A stretch of 64,000 nucleotides of DNA from Betaproteobacteria bacterium (GTDB taxonomy: Bacteria > Pseudomonadota > Gammaproteobacteria > Burkholderiales > Thiobacillaceae). This document shows, piece after piece, positions 28,221 to 37,841 of the stretch; positions within the stretch are counted from its first letter, which is position 1, and the number at the start of each line of letters is the position of its first letter. Location of the stretch: positions 124,001 through 188,000 of the forward strand of contig JACRNB010000001.1 of the NCBI GenBank assembly GCA_016219425.1. The letters run 5' to 3'. Position numbers and translations under genes: made by a program. The notes under the pieces were generated by a model. It had not been told where the DNA came from and ran no database searches. It was given only the letters and a program-made list of their open reading frames with translations.

Positions 28221-29345
28221 TCAGTGCGCCGCCACCGGCTTCACCGGCATGCCCGGCCTGGCTTTCTGCAGGCCGTTCACCACCACCTTCTCGCCGCCCT
28301 TCAGCCCCTCGCTGATGATCCAGTCGCTGCCTGCCAGACCGCCGGTCCTGACCGGCTGCGGCGCGAGCTTGCCCTCCGGCGACACCACCATCACCACCTG
28401 CCCCTGCGGGCTGGCCTGCACCGCGCGCTGCGGCACGGTAATGACCTGACTGGCCAGGGCGGTGGGCAGGCGCACGGTGACGAACTGCCCCGGCAGCAGG
28501 TCGCGCTGCGGGTTGGGAAACTCGGCGCGCAGGCCCACGCTGCCGGTGGCCGGGTCCACCGCCAGATCGCTGAACAGCAGCTTGCCGGCGGGGCCGTACT
28601 CGCGCCCGTCCTCCAGCAGCAGGCGCACCGGCGCGTTCACCTTCTTCGCCTTGCCCGAGCGCAGGGCCTCGCGCAGGCGCAGAAAGTCGGCGCTGCTTTG
28701 CGAGAAGTTCACCCAGATCGGGTCCATCTGCTCGATCACCGCCAACTGCGTCGCCTCGCCCTTGCCCACCAGCGCCCCCTCGGTCACCAGGGCGCGCCCG
28801 ATGCGCCCGGAGATGGGCGCGGTGACGGTGGCGTAAGAAAGGTCGATGCGCGCGCGCGTCAGCGCCGCCTCCGCCGCCAGCACGTCGGCCTCGCTCTGGG
28901 CGCGCCGCGCCGTGGCCTGATCCACCTCCTGCTGGCTCACCGCCTTGTCGCGGATCAGGGTCTGCGCCCGTTCCAGGGTCTGCACGGCGATGCGCGCATC
29001 CGCCTTGGCGCGCGCCAGGGCGGCGGCGGCGGAATCGACATTGGCGGCCAGGGTGCGAGGGTCGATGCGGAACAGCACCGCATCCTTCTTCACATCGGCG
29101 CCCTCGGCGTATTCGCGCTTTTCCAGGATGCCCTCGACGCGGGCGCGCACCTCGGCGCGGCGCACCGCCGCCAGCCGGCCCGGCACGTCCGCCGTGCGCG
29201 CCACGTCATGCGCGCCCACGGTCACGACCTCCACCTCGGGCGGCGGCATGTTTCCGCCCATGCCCTTGCCTGCGCCCCCCTCGGGCTTGTTGCAGGCGGC
29301 GAGAAACAGCAGGACGGGCAGGGCGATCAAGGGGGCAATGCGCAT
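28221..29345 (-). CDS. RND-type efflux membrane-fusion lipoprotein
   Basis: 374 residues. A lipoprotein signal ends LLFLAAC. The order is lipoyl/barrel-sandwich parts flanking a helical hairpin (residues about 90-165), with family signatures ATVTAPISGRIGRALVTEGALV and the DLAVDPATGSVGLRAEFPNP region, as in AcrA/MexA proteins. The ATG at 29345 is chosen because the signal peptide begins there. No RND pump or outer-membrane channel gene is adjacent, so this adaptor is an orphan here and must use a pump encoded elsewhere. Confidence 0.9.
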   Translation of the reverse strand: MRIAPLIALPVLLFLAACNKPEGGAGKGMGGNMPPPEVEVVTVGAHDVARTADVPGRLAAVRRAEVRARVEGILEKREYAEGADVKKDAVLFRIDPRTLAANVDSAAAALARAKADARIAVQTLERAQTLIRDKAVSQQEVDQATARRAQSEADVLAAEAALTRARIDLSYATVTAPISGRIGRALVTEGALVGKGEATQLAVIEQMDPIWVNFSQSSADFLRLREALRSGKAKKVNAPVRLLLEDGREYGPAGKLLFSDLAVDPATGSVGLRAEFPNPQRDLLPGQFVTVRLPTALASQVITVPQRAVQASPQGQVVMVVSPEGKLAPQPVRTGGLAGSDWIISEGLKGGEKVVVNGLQKARPGMPVKPVAAH

Positions 29346-29365
29346 GGAACGAACCTTCGAATGAA

Positions 29366-30205
29366 TCACGGGGAGACCCGCACCGGCAGCCCAAGGGCCT
29401 TGATGCGGCGCACAAGATTATCCAGCCAATCCGCCGCCACCGGCGTCAGGCGCGGGGCCTCGGGCTGGGTCGAGGGGCGGGCCAGGCCGTAGAGCAGCAC
29501 CCCGGCCAGGGGAACGGCCTCCTGCCGCGCCCGCGTCAGCAGGCTCAGGTAAGCGCCCACTTCCGCTTCCGACGGCTCCGCGCCGTCCAGGGCGAACACG
29601 CAGGTCTGCACCCAGGTGGGACACAGCGCGGCCACGGCCTTGAGGCGCTGGTAGTGGCGCTCGGGGTCGGTCTCGGTATCGTTCACCTGATGCAGGCCCG
29701 CCGCCGTGGCGCGGTCGAACTTGAACCAGACCTCGCCATGCAGCGCCGCCATGCGACGCAGGCCGTCCTGCACGGCGGGTTTGTGCGCGAGGCTGCCGTT
29801 GGTGATGAGCACCAGCCTGGGCACGGGAAAGCGCGCCAGCACCCGCCCGATGCGCTCCACCGCCAGGGGAAACTCCGCCGCGCTGGTGGGCTCGCCGTTG
29901 CCGGAGAGCGCCACGTCGTTGAGCCGGCGCATGCCCTCGGGCGCATGGGTCTGCATGAAGTCGCCGTGGACGATGCGCTCCAGCATGCGCGTGAGCTCGT
30001 CTTCCAATTGATCCAGGTCGATGGCGGGCGGGCCGCCGCGCTTCAGGTCCGGCACCTGGCAATAGATGCAGCGCCAGTTGCAGGCGTTGTTGGGGTTCAG
30101 GTTCACCCCCACCGACACCCCCCCCGCGCGGCGCGACACCACCGGATAGACGTAGGTCATGCCTGCGTTGTCGCGGTCGTGGTTGCTGGGCGTGAGCAGG
30201 GTCAT
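29366..30205 (-). CDS. Radical SAM protein
   Basis: 279 residues from ATG 30205, which overlaps the stop of the methyltransferase gene as ATGA. The 4Fe-4S site is CNWRCIYC (CxxxCxxC) after NLNPNNAC, and ALSGNGEPTSA is the SAM-contacting glycine-rich motif. The layout resembles generic short radical SAM enzymes of unknown substrate. Tight coupling to a methyltransferase suggests they act in one pathway, possibly on RNA or a metabolite (inference). Confidence 0.85.
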   Translation of the reverse strand: MTLLTPSNHDRDNAGMTYVYPVVSRRAGGVSVGVNLNPNNACNWRCIYCQVPDLKRGGPPAIDLDQLEDELTRMLERIVHGDFMQTHAPEGMRRLNDVALSGNGEPTSAAEFPLAVERIGRVLARFPVPRLVLITNGSLAHKPAVQDGLRRMAALHGEVWFKFDRATAAGLHQVNDTETDPERHYQRLKAVAALCPTWVQTCVFALDGAEPSEAEVGAYLSLLTRARQEAVPLAGVLLYGLARPSTQPEAPRLTPVAADWLDNLVRRIKALGLPVRVSP

Positions 30206-31017
30206 GCGAAAAAGCGCTCCCGCAGTTCCTCCAGCCCCAGCGTCGCCAGCAACTCGTGCAGGCGTTCCGTGGGGCGGCGGCGCGGCTGGTCGCGGAAGCT
30301 GGCGACGATCAGCTCGTTCTTCATCGAGTGCTCCCAACCCACCAGCTCCGTCACGCTCACCTGATAGCCGTGCGCCTCCAGTTGCAGGCAGCGCAGCACG
30401 TTGGTGACGTGGCTGCCGAACTCGCGCGTGTGGATGGGATGGCGCCACAACTCCGTGAACGCGCCCTTGCCCAGATCGCGTCCCTTGTTCTTGCGCAGCA
30501 CCGCCGCCACCTCCGCCTGGCAGCAGGGGATCAGCACGATATGCCGCGCCTGTTTCGCCAGGGCGAAGCGGATCGCGTCGTCGGTGGCGGTGTTGCAGGC
30601 GTGCAGGGCGGTGACCATGTCCACCCGCTGCGGCAGCCGCTCCGAGACGATGGACTCCGCCACCGACAGGTTGAGGAACTCCATGCCGCCAAACCCCAGC
30701 CGCGCCGCCAGTTCGGTGGACTTCGCCACCAGTTCCTCGCGCGTCTCGATGCCCCAGATGCGCGAACCGCCGGGCGCATCCTTGAAGAACAGGTCGTAGA
30801 GGATGAAGCCGAGATACGACTTGCCCGCACCGTGGTCCGCCAGGCGGATGTCGCCCTGCTCCTCCCGCAGGCCCGCCAGCAAGGGCTCGATGAACTGGTA
30901 CAGGTGATACACCTGCTTCAGCTTGCGCCGGCTGTCCTGGTTCATGCGCCCGTCGCCGGTCAGGATGTGCAGCGCCTTCAGCAGCTCAATCGACTGGCCG
31001 GGGCGAATCTCGGGCAT
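30202..31017 (-). CDS. SAM-dependent methyltransferase (Methyltransf_32-like)
   Basis: 271 residues from ATG 31017; upstream in-frame sequence overlaps mutY and is not protein-like. Seen are ADHGAGKSYLGFILYDLF (SAM-binding motif I position), ALHACNTATDDAI and IPCCQAEV, a pattern of the Methyltransf_32/GSTCD-TRMT13-like group, in which some members act on tRNA. A 30-residue helical N-terminus with basic residues (RRKLKQVYHLYQF) precedes the fold. The substrate is not known. Confidence 0.8.
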   Translation of the reverse strand: MPEIRPGQSIELLKALHILTGDGRMNQDSRRKLKQVYHLYQFIEPLLAGLREEQGDIRLADHGAGKSYLGFILYDLFFKDAPGGSRIWGIETREELVAKSTELAARLGFGGMEFLNLSVAESIVSERLPQRVDMVTALHACNTATDDAIRFALAKQARHIVLIPCCQAEVAAVLRKNKGRDLGKGAFTELWRHPIHTREFGSHVTNVLRCLQLEAHGYQVSVTELVGWEHSMKNELIVASFRDQPRRRPTERLHELLATLGLEELRERFFA

Positions 31018-31080
31018 GACAGGGACGGGAACGGGTTTCACGGCGGCGGGCCTATCGGGAAGGGGCGTTAGTATCGCCGC

Positions 31081-32124
31081 ATGGAAAACGCCTGTCCCGA
31101 CTTCGCACCCCGCCTCATCACCTGGCAGCGCGCCCAGGGCCGCCACGACCTGCCCTGGCAGGTGACGGACCCCTACCGCATCTGGGTCTCCGAGATCATG
31201 TTGCAGCAGACCCGGGTGGAGACGGTGATCCCCTACTACGCCCGCTTCCTTGCCCGCTTCCCCGACGTGCAGGCCCTGGCGGCAGCCCCGCTCGACGAAG
31301 TGATGGCTCACTGGTCCGGCCTGGGCTACTACAGCCGCGCGCGCCACCTGCACGCCGCGGCGCAGCGGGTGATGGAGGCGCATGGCGGCGCGTTCCCGCG
31401 TGAACCCGCCGTCATCGAGACCCTGCCCGGAATCGGACGCTCCACTGCCGCCGCCATCGCCGCCTTCGCCTGGGAGACCCGCGCCGCCATCCTCGACGGC
31501 AACGTGAAGCGAGTGCTCACCCGCGTGTTCGGCATCGCAGGCTGGCCCGGCGAGCGCGCGGTGGAAACCCGGCTATGGGAACTGGCGCAACGGCTGCTGC
31601 CGTCGCAAGACCTCCGCGCCTACACCCAGGGCCTGATGGACCTGGGCGCCACGCGCTGCACCCGCACCCGGCCCCGTTGCGGCGAATGCCCCTTCGACAG
31701 CGACTGCATCGCGCACCGGCACGGACGCCAGGCGGAACTGCCGGGCGCGCGCCCGCGCAAATCCCTGCCGGAAAAGGCCGTGCAGATGCTGGCCCTGCTC
31801 CACGCCGGCGAGGTGCAACTGGAAAAACGCCCCGCCCCCGGCATCTGGGGCGGCCTGTGGAGCCTGCCGGAATGCGCCGTGGAGACCGACCCGGTCGCCC
31901 TGCTGCAAGGGCGCGGCTACCGCATCAGCGCGGTGCGGGAACTGCCCGGTTTCGTCCACACCTTCAGCCACTACCGCCTGCACATCCGCCCCTGGCGCAT
32001 CGACGTATCGCGCCCGCAAGAGGCGGGCGAACCGGGCCGCCTCTGGCTACCCCTGGAAGAGGTGGCGGACGCCGCCCTGCCCGCGCCGGTACGGCGCATC
32101 CTGGAGGGGCTGCATGTCCGGTAA
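31081..32124 (+). CDS. mutY: A/G-specific adenine DNA glycosylase
   Basis: 347 residues. It removes adenine mispaired with 8-oxoguanine. Seen are the catalytic glutamate region SEIMLQQTRV, the helix-hairpin-helix LPGIGRSTAAAIAAF with the catalytic aspartate in AILDGNVKRVL, the 4Fe-4S loop C-x6-C-x2-C-x5-C (CTRTRPRCGECPFDSDC), and a C-terminal NUDIX-like 8-oxoG recognition domain (GIWGGLWSLPE, FVHTFSHYRLHI). It is divergent from the methyltransferase gene with a 63-base gap. Confidence 0.96.
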   Translation: MENACPDFAPRLITWQRAQGRHDLPWQVTDPYRIWVSEIMLQQTRVETVIPYYARFLARFPDVQALAAAPLDEVMAHWSGLGYYSRARHLHAAAQRVMEAHGGAFPREPAVIETLPGIGRSTAAAIAAFAWETRAAILDGNVKRVLTRVFGIAGWPGERAVETRLWELAQRLLPSQDLRAYTQGLMDLGATRCTRTRPRCGECPFDSDCIAHRHGRQAELPGARPRKSLPEKAVQMLALLHAGEVQLEKRPAPGIWGGLWSLPECAVETDPVALLQGRGYRISAVRELPGFVHTFSHYRLHIRPWRIDVSRPQEAGEPGRLWLPLEEVADAALPAPVRRILEGLHVR

Positions 32125-32189
32125 ACCCCTTCCATCCGCACCGCATTGAACCGGACAATCCCCCCTGTCCCGAACTCTGGAGTCCTGGC

Positions 32190-33596
32190 ATGAACCTCTC
32201 TCGCGTTTCCCTGTTGATCGCCCTGTTTCTTGCCGGCAACGCCCATGCCCTGGAAGGCGTCGGCTACGCCTCGGACCCGGACGAGGCGCGGCGGCGGGCG
32301 GCGGCGGACCTGGCGGCGGCGATCCAGGTGCGCATCCACTCGGTGGTCGAATCCTGCACCCAGGTGACCATGAAGCAGCCCGAAGATTGCGGCTCGCGCG
32401 TGATGAACCGCAGCGCCACCGAACTCCCCCTGCTGGGCCTGCGCTACCAGGAGATCCCCGGCGGCAACGAGGCGGCGGGGGCCAAGGCCTTGCTGGAGGC
32501 GGAATCCTCCGGCCCCCTGTACCGCGCCAAACTCACCGAACTGGGCAAGGAATTCGCCGCTGGCGCCCAGGCCCTGGCCGCCAGCAAGGACCGCCGCCAG
32601 ATGCACGATCTGCTGACGCGCCAGATCGCCGCCCTGCGCGCCCTGGCCGACCACCGTCTGGTGGCCGTGGCCCTGGGGCTCCAGGCGGAGGCGCTTCCCG
32701 CCAGCGAGACCGCCCTGGCGGCGGAGCGGGCGGCGCTGGAAGAGACGGTGGACTCCATCCCCTTCGCCGCGCGCGTGCTGCTCAAGGGCGTGCAGGGCCG
32801 CATCCAGGATGCGGAGCCCCTCACCGCCGCCGGCAGCCGTGAGGCCACGCCCCTGGGCAGCGCCCTGGCCGACGCCTTGCGCGCCGAGCCGCCCGCCCGC
32901 CAGGGTCCGCGCCTCAAGAGCGCCGGCGAATACCGCATCCTCGCCAATGGCGACGTGGACGTCGTGGTGGAAATCCGCAACGAGGCAACACGGGAACTGG
33001 CGGCGGTGCGCACCGCCCGGCTGGCCAAGGCGGGGTACGCCGGCTACCGCGCCGAACCCCTGGCGCCGGACTTCGAGAAGCTGCTGCGGGAAGGCGTGGC
33101 GGTATCCGGCGAGCTGCGCGCCGAACTGGTCACGGCGGCGGGCGTGCGCCAGCTCAAGTTCAAGGCGGGCGAGAACGTGCGGCTGGCGGCGCGCCTCAAC
33201 CGCCCCGGCTACTTCTATCTGGTGGGCCATGTGGTGCAGCCGGAGGGGCAGTTCTCCTACCTCATGCCCCTGCAAGCAGGCGCGGCGAACGACGCCAGCG
33301 AGGCCCGCTTCATCCGCTATGTGCCGCCCGAGCAGGTGAACCACTATCTCGTGCTGGGCGAGTTCTCGGTGGAGCCGCCCTACGGCGCCGAACACCTCCA
33401 GATCATCGCCAGCACACAGCGTCCCAAGGATGTGCTGCCCGCCGCACGCTATGACTCCGCTTCCGGATATTTCGTGCTCCAGGGCAGCCGCGGCCAGGTG
33501 CAGGAGGGGCTGATGAAGACCCGCGGCCTGATCCAGAAGACGGAAAAATCCATGGTGGCCGAGGGCGTGCTGACCTTCACCACCAGCCCGCGCTGA
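32190..33596 (+). CDS. Exported LPP20/DUF4384-like protein
   Basis: 468 residues from ATG 32190, giving a signal peptide (VSLLIALFLAGNAHA). Residues about 20-130 look like an LPP20-type domain (DEARRRAAADLAAAIQV, then ELPLLGLRY). A helical middle follows, and residues about 340-460 resemble DUF4384 (ENVRLAARLNRPGYFYLVGH, then a beta-rich end). Both domain calls are from memory and moderate. It starts 65 bases after mutY and is followed 14 bases later by a transglutaminase-like gene, suggesting a secreted pair. Confidence 0.6.
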   Translation: MNLSRVSLLIALFLAGNAHALEGVGYASDPDEARRRAAADLAAAIQVRIHSVVESCTQVTMKQPEDCGSRVMNRSATELPLLGLRYQEIPGGNEAAGAKALLEAESSGPLYRAKLTELGKEFAAGAQALAASKDRRQMHDLLTRQIAALRALADHRLVAVALGLQAEALPASETALAAERAALEETVDSIPFAARVLLKGVQGRIQDAEPLTAAGSREATPLGSALADALRAEPPARQGPRLKSAGEYRILANGDVDVVVEIRNEATRELAAVRTARLAKAGYAGYRAEPLAPDFEKLLREGVAVSGELRAELVTAAGVRQLKFKAGENVRLAARLNRPGYFYLVGHVVQPEGQFSYLMPLQAGAANDASEARFIRYVPPEQVNHYLVLGEFSVEPPYGAEHLQIIASTQRPKDVLPAARYDSASGYFVLQGSRGQVQEGLMKTRGLIQKTEKSMVAEGVLTFTTSPR

Positions 33597-33610
33597 ACCG
33601 GGAGAACGCC

Positions 33611-35194
33611 ATGAAGCGCCGCCTGCCCCTGCCACTGTCCCTATCCGCCCTGCTGCTCGCCTTTGTCGCCCCTGCCCTGGCGGCGGACAGTTATCAGGAC
33701 TGGGTGCGCGCCCAGGAGCAGGGGGCGACGGAGCAGACGCGGCAGTTCGAGACCTGGCGCAGCGAGCAGGATCGCCAGTTCAGCGGCTACCTGCGCGCCC
33801 AGTGGCGCGCCTTCCAGGTATTCCAGGGCAAGGTGCGCGACCCCCATCCCAAGCCCCGCGTCCTCCCCGCCGCGCCGGTGCTGGCAAAGGCCCCGCCGCC
33901 GCAGGAGGTGCGCCGCCCCTACGAACCGCCGCCGCCGCCCCCGCTCGCTCCGCCGCTGCCGGTCATCGCAGACCCCGCACCGCCGCCCAAGCCCGAGCCG
34001 CGTCCGCAGCTTCTGCCGCCCGCCCCGCGCGCAACGCCGATGGAGCCCCCGCCGCGCAAGGCGGAACCGGCGCCCGCGCCCGTGGCGGAACCGGCGCGGG
34101 TGCAGTTCAACTTCTACGGCAACCCGGTCGGCATCGCCCACGACCCGCAATGGCGCGACCTGCGCGCCCGCAGCATCAACCCCGCCGGCATCGCCGCCTT
34201 CTGGGACGCGATGAGCGCACAGCGCTATCCGCCCACGCTTCAGGAGGTGGCGCGGACGCGGGAACGGCTGGGACTGGATGACTGGGGCCATGTCCAGCTC
34301 TGGCAGGAGGCGGTGCGCCAGATGCAGCCGGAACGCGCGGCGGAACAGAACCTGCTGCTCTGGTTCTTCCTGGTGAAGGCCGGACATGACGTGCGCCTGG
34401 GCTATAGCGGCGATCAGGTCTTTCTCTACGTCGCGGTGAAGCAGCCGGTGTTCGCCGCCAGCTACATCAAGGTGGCGGGGCGCACCTACTACGCCCTGCT
34501 GGAGCGCGAGCGCGGCAAGGCCCCGCGCAGCTTCCACACCTACGAGGCCAACTACCCCGCCCCCTTGCTGGCGTTGGACCTCAAGGGCGCGGCCATCGGC
34601 TTCACCCGTTCCGAGCCGGTGGAGAAGACCGTCCAGTTCGAGCACCAGGGCCGCAAGGTGCAGGTGAAATACGCCTACGACGGGCAACTGGTGCGCTTCA
34701 TGGATGGCTTTCCGCAACTGGATTTCGAGTTGTATTTCGGCGCTCGCACCAGCGCCCCCGCGCGGGATTCCCTGCTGCCCGCCCTGCGCCCCCACCTGCG
34801 CGGCATGAAGGAGGAAGAGGCGGTCAATTTCCTCCTCGCCTTCGTGCAGAAGGCCTTCGCCTACAAGACCGACGAGGAACAGTTCGGGCGTGAGAAGTAC
34901 TTCTTCGTGGAAGAGGCCCTGCACTACCCGTTCTCCGACTGCGAAGACCGTTCCGCCCTGTTTTCCTGGCTGGTGCGCGAGCTGACCGGTCTCAAGGTGG
35001 TGGGCCTGCACTACCCCGGCCACATGACCACCGCCGTGGCCCTGAAAGGCGCGCCCAAGAACGGCTGGAGCACGGTGGAATGGCAGGGAGATCGCTATGT
35101 CATCGCCGACCCCACCTACATCAACGCCAGCGTCGGCATGGCCATGCCCAGCTATGCGCGGCAGCAGCCGCTACGGGTGATTCCGGCGCTGTAG
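33611..35194 (+). CDS. Exported transglutaminase-like protein with proline-rich linker
   Basis: 527 residues: signal peptide (to about residue 25), a charged helical stretch, a proline-rich linker (about 85-165) and a globular remainder. The C-terminal part has a candidate papain-like/transglutaminase triad C444 (PFSDCEDRSALF), H471 (YPGHMTTAVAL) and D500 (YVIADPTYINASVG). This family includes cysteine proteases and amidases acting on peptides. Probably periplasmic or surface-exposed and co-expressed with the DUF4384-like gene. Substrate unknown. Confidence 0.7.
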   Translation: MKRRLPLPLSLSALLLAFVAPALAADSYQDWVRAQEQGATEQTRQFETWRSEQDRQFSGYLRAQWRAFQVFQGKVRDPHPKPRVLPAAPVLAKAPPPQEVRRPYEPPPPPPLAPPLPVIADPAPPPKPEPRPQLLPPAPRATPMEPPPRKAEPAPAPVAEPARVQFNFYGNPVGIAHDPQWRDLRARSINPAGIAAFWDAMSAQRYPPTLQEVARTRERLGLDDWGHVQLWQEAVRQMQPERAAEQNLLLWFFLVKAGHDVRLGYSGDQVFLYVAVKQPVFAASYIKVAGRTYYALLERERGKAPRSFHTYEANYPAPLLALDLKGAAIGFTRSEPVEKTVQFEHQGRKVQVKYAYDGQLVRFMDGFPQLDFELYFGARTSAPARDSLLPALRPHLRGMKEEEAVNFLLAFVQKAFAYKTDEEQFGREKYFFVEEALHYPFSDCEDRSALFSWLVRELTGLKVVGLHYPGHMTTAVALKGAPKNGWSTVEWQGDRYVIADPTYINASVGMAMPSYARQQPLRVIPAL

Positions 35195-35213
35195 CGCCGT
35201 TCAATAACACCTT

Positions 35214-35289
35214 GTAGGAGCCCGGCTGCGCCGGGCGATCAACGCCCGCCCCGGCTGCGCCGGATCGCCCGGCGCAGCCGGGCTCCTAC
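35214..35289. repeat. REPIN, family C (inverted pair of GTAG-headed REP hairpins)
   Basis: Each end reads GTAGGAGCCCGGC-TGC-GCCGGGC, a 7-bp hairpin behind a GTAG head, inverted with respect to the other end. The centre contains further copies of the CCGGCTGCGCCGG core. It sits between two convergent genes (transglutaminase-like and aspS). A near-identical element with a TAT loop lies at 54672-54748. Confidence 0.85.
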
Positions 35290-35338
35290 AACGGCGCATT
35301 TTCTGTTGACCACAGCGGGGTCGGATGCGGTGAGCGGA

Positions 35339-37126
35339 TTACGCCGCAGGCGTGGCGGTGTTCCGCAACCGGATATGCAGTTCCCGTAACTGCTTCTCGT
35401 CCACCGCGTTGGGGGCGGAGGTCATGAGGCAGGAGGCGCGCTGGGTCTTGGGGAAGGCGATGACGTCGCGGATGGATTCGGCGCCGGTCATGAGCGTGAC
35501 CAGTCGATCCAGGCCAAAGGCCAGACCGCCGTGCGGGGGTGCGCCGTATTGCAGGGCGTCGAGCAGAAAACCGAACTTCTCGCGGCGTTCTTCCTCGCTG
35601 ATGTTGAGGGCGGCGAACACCTTTTCCTGCACCGCTTCCTTGTGGATACGCACCGAGCCGCCGCCCACTTCCCAGCCGTTCAGCACCATGTCGTAGGCCT
35701 TGGAGAGGGCCTTGCCGGGGTCGGTGGCGAGGTATTCCTCGTGACCGTCCTTGGGGCTGGTGAAGGGGTGGTGCAGGGCGTCCCAGCGATTTTCATCCTC
35801 GTTGAACTCGAACATGGGGAAGTCCACCACCCACAGCGGGGCCCAGGCGCGGCCATCGACATGGCCTTTTTCGTGGCCGATCTTGAGGCGCAGCGCGCCC
35901 AGAGCGTCGTTCACCACCTTGGCCTTGTCGGCGCCGAAGAAGATGAGGTCGCCGTTCTGCGCCCCGGTGCGTTCCATCACGGTGCGCAGGGCGGTCTCGT
36001 TCAGGTTCTTGACGATGGGGGATTGCAGGCCGGTCTCGTTCAACTGGGTGACGTCGTTGACCTTGATGTAGGCCAGGCCCCTGGCCCCGTAGATCTTGAC
36101 GAACTCGGTGTAGGCGTCGATCTCGCCCCGGCTCAGGTTGGCGCCGCCGGGGATGCGCAGGGCGGCGACGCGGCCCTTGGGGTCGTTGGCGGGGCCGGAG
36201 AAGACCTTGAAGGCCACGTCCTTCATGGCGTCGGTGGCCTCGGTGATCTCCAGGGTCACGCGCATGTCGGGCTTGTCGGAGCCGTAGCGGTTCATGGCTT
36301 CATGGAAGGTCATGCGCGGGAAGGGGGTGGGCAGTTCCACGCCCTGGGCCTTGGCCATCATGTCGCGGATCATGCCTTCCACCAGGGCCATGATCTCTTC
36401 CTCGCCCAGGAAGGAGGTCTCCAGATCGACCTGGGTGAATTCGGGCTGGCGGTCGGCGCGCAGGTCTTCGTCACGGAAGCATTTGGTGATCTGGAAGTAG
36501 CGGTCGTAGCCCGCCACCATCAGCAACTGTTTGAACAACTGGGGGGACTGGGGCAGCGCATAGAACATGCCGTCATGTACGCGGGAGGGGACCAGGTAAT
36601 CGCGCGCGCCTTCCGGGGTGCTGCGGGTGAGCATGGGGGTCTCGACTTCGAGGAAGCCGTTCTGGTCCAGGTAGTCCCGCATCAACTTGGAGACGCGGTA
36701 GCGCAGGCGCATGTTGGCCTGCATGGCGGGGCGGCGCAGGTCCAGGTAGCGGTATTGCAGGCGCACGTTCTCGTTGATGTTGTCGTCGTCCATCTGGAAC
36801 GGGGGCGTGAGCGAGGGGTTGAGCACCTCCAGGGTTTGCGTCAGCACCTCGATCATGCCGGTGGGCAGGTTGGGGTTTTCGGTGCCGGCGGGACGCGGAC
36901 GCACCTTGCCGACCACGCGCAGGACGAATTCGCCGCGCGTGTCTTCCGCCACCTTGAAGGCCTCGGCGGTGTCCGGGTCGATCACCACCTGCACCGTGCC
37001 TTCGCGGTCGCGCAGGTCGATGAAGATGACGCCGCCGTGGTCGCGCCGGCGGTGGGCCCAGCCGCACAGGTTGACGATCTGGCCGATGTGGTCGGCGTTG
37101 ACGGCGCCGCAGTAGTGGGTACGCAT
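35339..37126 (-). CDS. aspS: Aspartyl-tRNA synthetase
   Basis: 595 residues, a bacterial-type class II synthetase: N-terminal anticodon-binding OB fold ([24 protein letters not shown]), class II motif 2 ([20 protein letters not shown]), the inserted GAD domain and motif 3 ([15 protein letters not shown]). It charges tRNA-Asp. It follows the DUF502 gene by 22 bases on the same strand. Whether it is discriminating or also charges tRNA-Asn cannot be told by eye. Confidence 0.97.
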   Translation of the reverse strand: MRTHYCGAVNADHIGQIVNLCGWAHRRRDHGGVIFIDLRDREGTVQVVIDPDTAEAFKVAEDTRGEFVLRVVGKVRPRPAGTENPNLPTGMIEVLTQTLEVLNPSLTPPFQMDDDNINENVRLQYRYLDLRRPAMQANMRLRYRVSKLMRDYLDQNGFLEVETPMLTRSTPEGARDYLVPSRVHDGMFYALPQSPQLFKQLLMVAGYDRYFQITKCFRDEDLRADRQPEFTQVDLETSFLGEEEIMALVEGMIRDMMAKAQGVELPTPFPRMTFHEAMNRYGSDKPDMRVTLEITEATDAMKDVAFKVFSGPANDPKGRVAALRIPGGANLSRGEIDAYTEFVKIYGARGLAYIKVNDVTQLNETGLQSPIVKNLNETALRTVMERTGAQNGDLIFFGADKAKVVNDALGALRLKIGHEKGHVDGRAWAPLWVVDFPMFEFNEDENRWDALHHPFTSPKDGHEEYLATDPGKALSKAYDMVLNGWEVGGGSVRIHKEAVQEKVFAALNISEEERREKFGFLLDALQYGAPPHGGLAFGLDRLVTLMTGAESIRDVIAFPKTQRASCLMTSAPNAVDEKQLRELHIRLRNTATPAA

Positions 37127-37148
37127 GATGGAAGTTCCGAGAGTGAGA

Positions 37149-37775
37149 TCAGTCGCCGGCGTAGTTCGCGCTGGCGGGTTTTTGCAGGGGAGTGACCATG
37201 CCCATGGAGACGATGGCCTTGAGCGCGGCGTCCACGCTCATGTCCAGTTCGATCACGGCATCGCGCTGGACGTAGAAGTAGAACCCGTTGACCGGGCTGG
37301 GCGTGGTGGGGATGAACACCGCGACGTGGTCCTCCGGCAACTGCGTCGTGACCTCATCCGGGGTGTTGGTCTGGAATGCGAGCGACCAGGCCTCGGGATG
37401 GGGGTAGCGCACCAGCAGCACCTTCTTGAAGGCCATGCCGTTGCCGGAAAGCAGGCTGTCGGACACCTGTTTGACGCTGCCGTAGATGGATTTCACTACC
37501 GGGATGCGGTTCAGCATCCCCTCCCAGAACTCCAGCATGCGCTGGCCGATGAGGTTGGCGGTGAGCAGGCCGGTGAGCAGCACCAGCACGCCGGCGAGGA
37601 TGACGCCCAGGCCGGGGACGTGGATGCCCATCCAGTAATCCGGTCGCCAGGTGGGGGGCAGCAGCAGCAGGGTCTGGTCCATGATTCCCACCAGCGCGGC
37701 CATGACCCAGAACGTGATGCCCAGAGGCACCAGAATCAGGAGGCCGGTCAGGAAATAGCGCTTGAGGGTGTGCAT
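37149..37775 (-). CDS. DUF502 membrane protein
   Basis: 208 residues from ATG 37775, before the family start [22 protein letters not shown]. Two membrane helices (about 7-30 and 55-80) precede the typical [16 protein letters not shown] segment and a soluble C-terminal part ([17 protein letters not shown]). Function unknown; family members sit next to aspS in many betaproteobacteria. A 14-bp hairpin lies between this gene and fmdB. Confidence 0.88.
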   Translation of the reverse strand: MHTLKRYFLTGLLILVPLGITFWVMAALVGIMDQTLLLLPPTWRPDYWMGIHVPGLGVILAGVLVLLTGLLTANLIGQRMLEFWEGMLNRIPVVKSIYGSVKQVSDSLLSGNGMAFKKVLLVRYPHPEAWSLAFQTNTPDEVTTQLPEDHVAVFIPTTPSPVNGFYFYVQRDAVIELDMSVDAALKAIVSMGMVTPLQKPASANYAGD

Positions 37776-37792
37776 GGGCTTCGCTTCAAACA

Positions 37793-37825
37793 AATCGGGC
37801 AAACGCGGTGAGCGTTTGCCCGATT
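37793..37825 (-). terminator. 14-bp perfect hairpin between fmdB and the DUF502 gene
   Basis: Arms 37793-37806 and 37812-37825 are exact reverse complements with a 5-base loop. Read on the minus strand the hairpin is followed by TGTTTG, only weakly T-rich. It lies 16 bases after the fmdB stop and 17 bases before the DUF502 start, so it could end a short fmdB transcript or attenuate the downstream genes. Confidence 0.5.
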
Positions 37826-37841
37826 CAGAGGGGTGTCAGGG

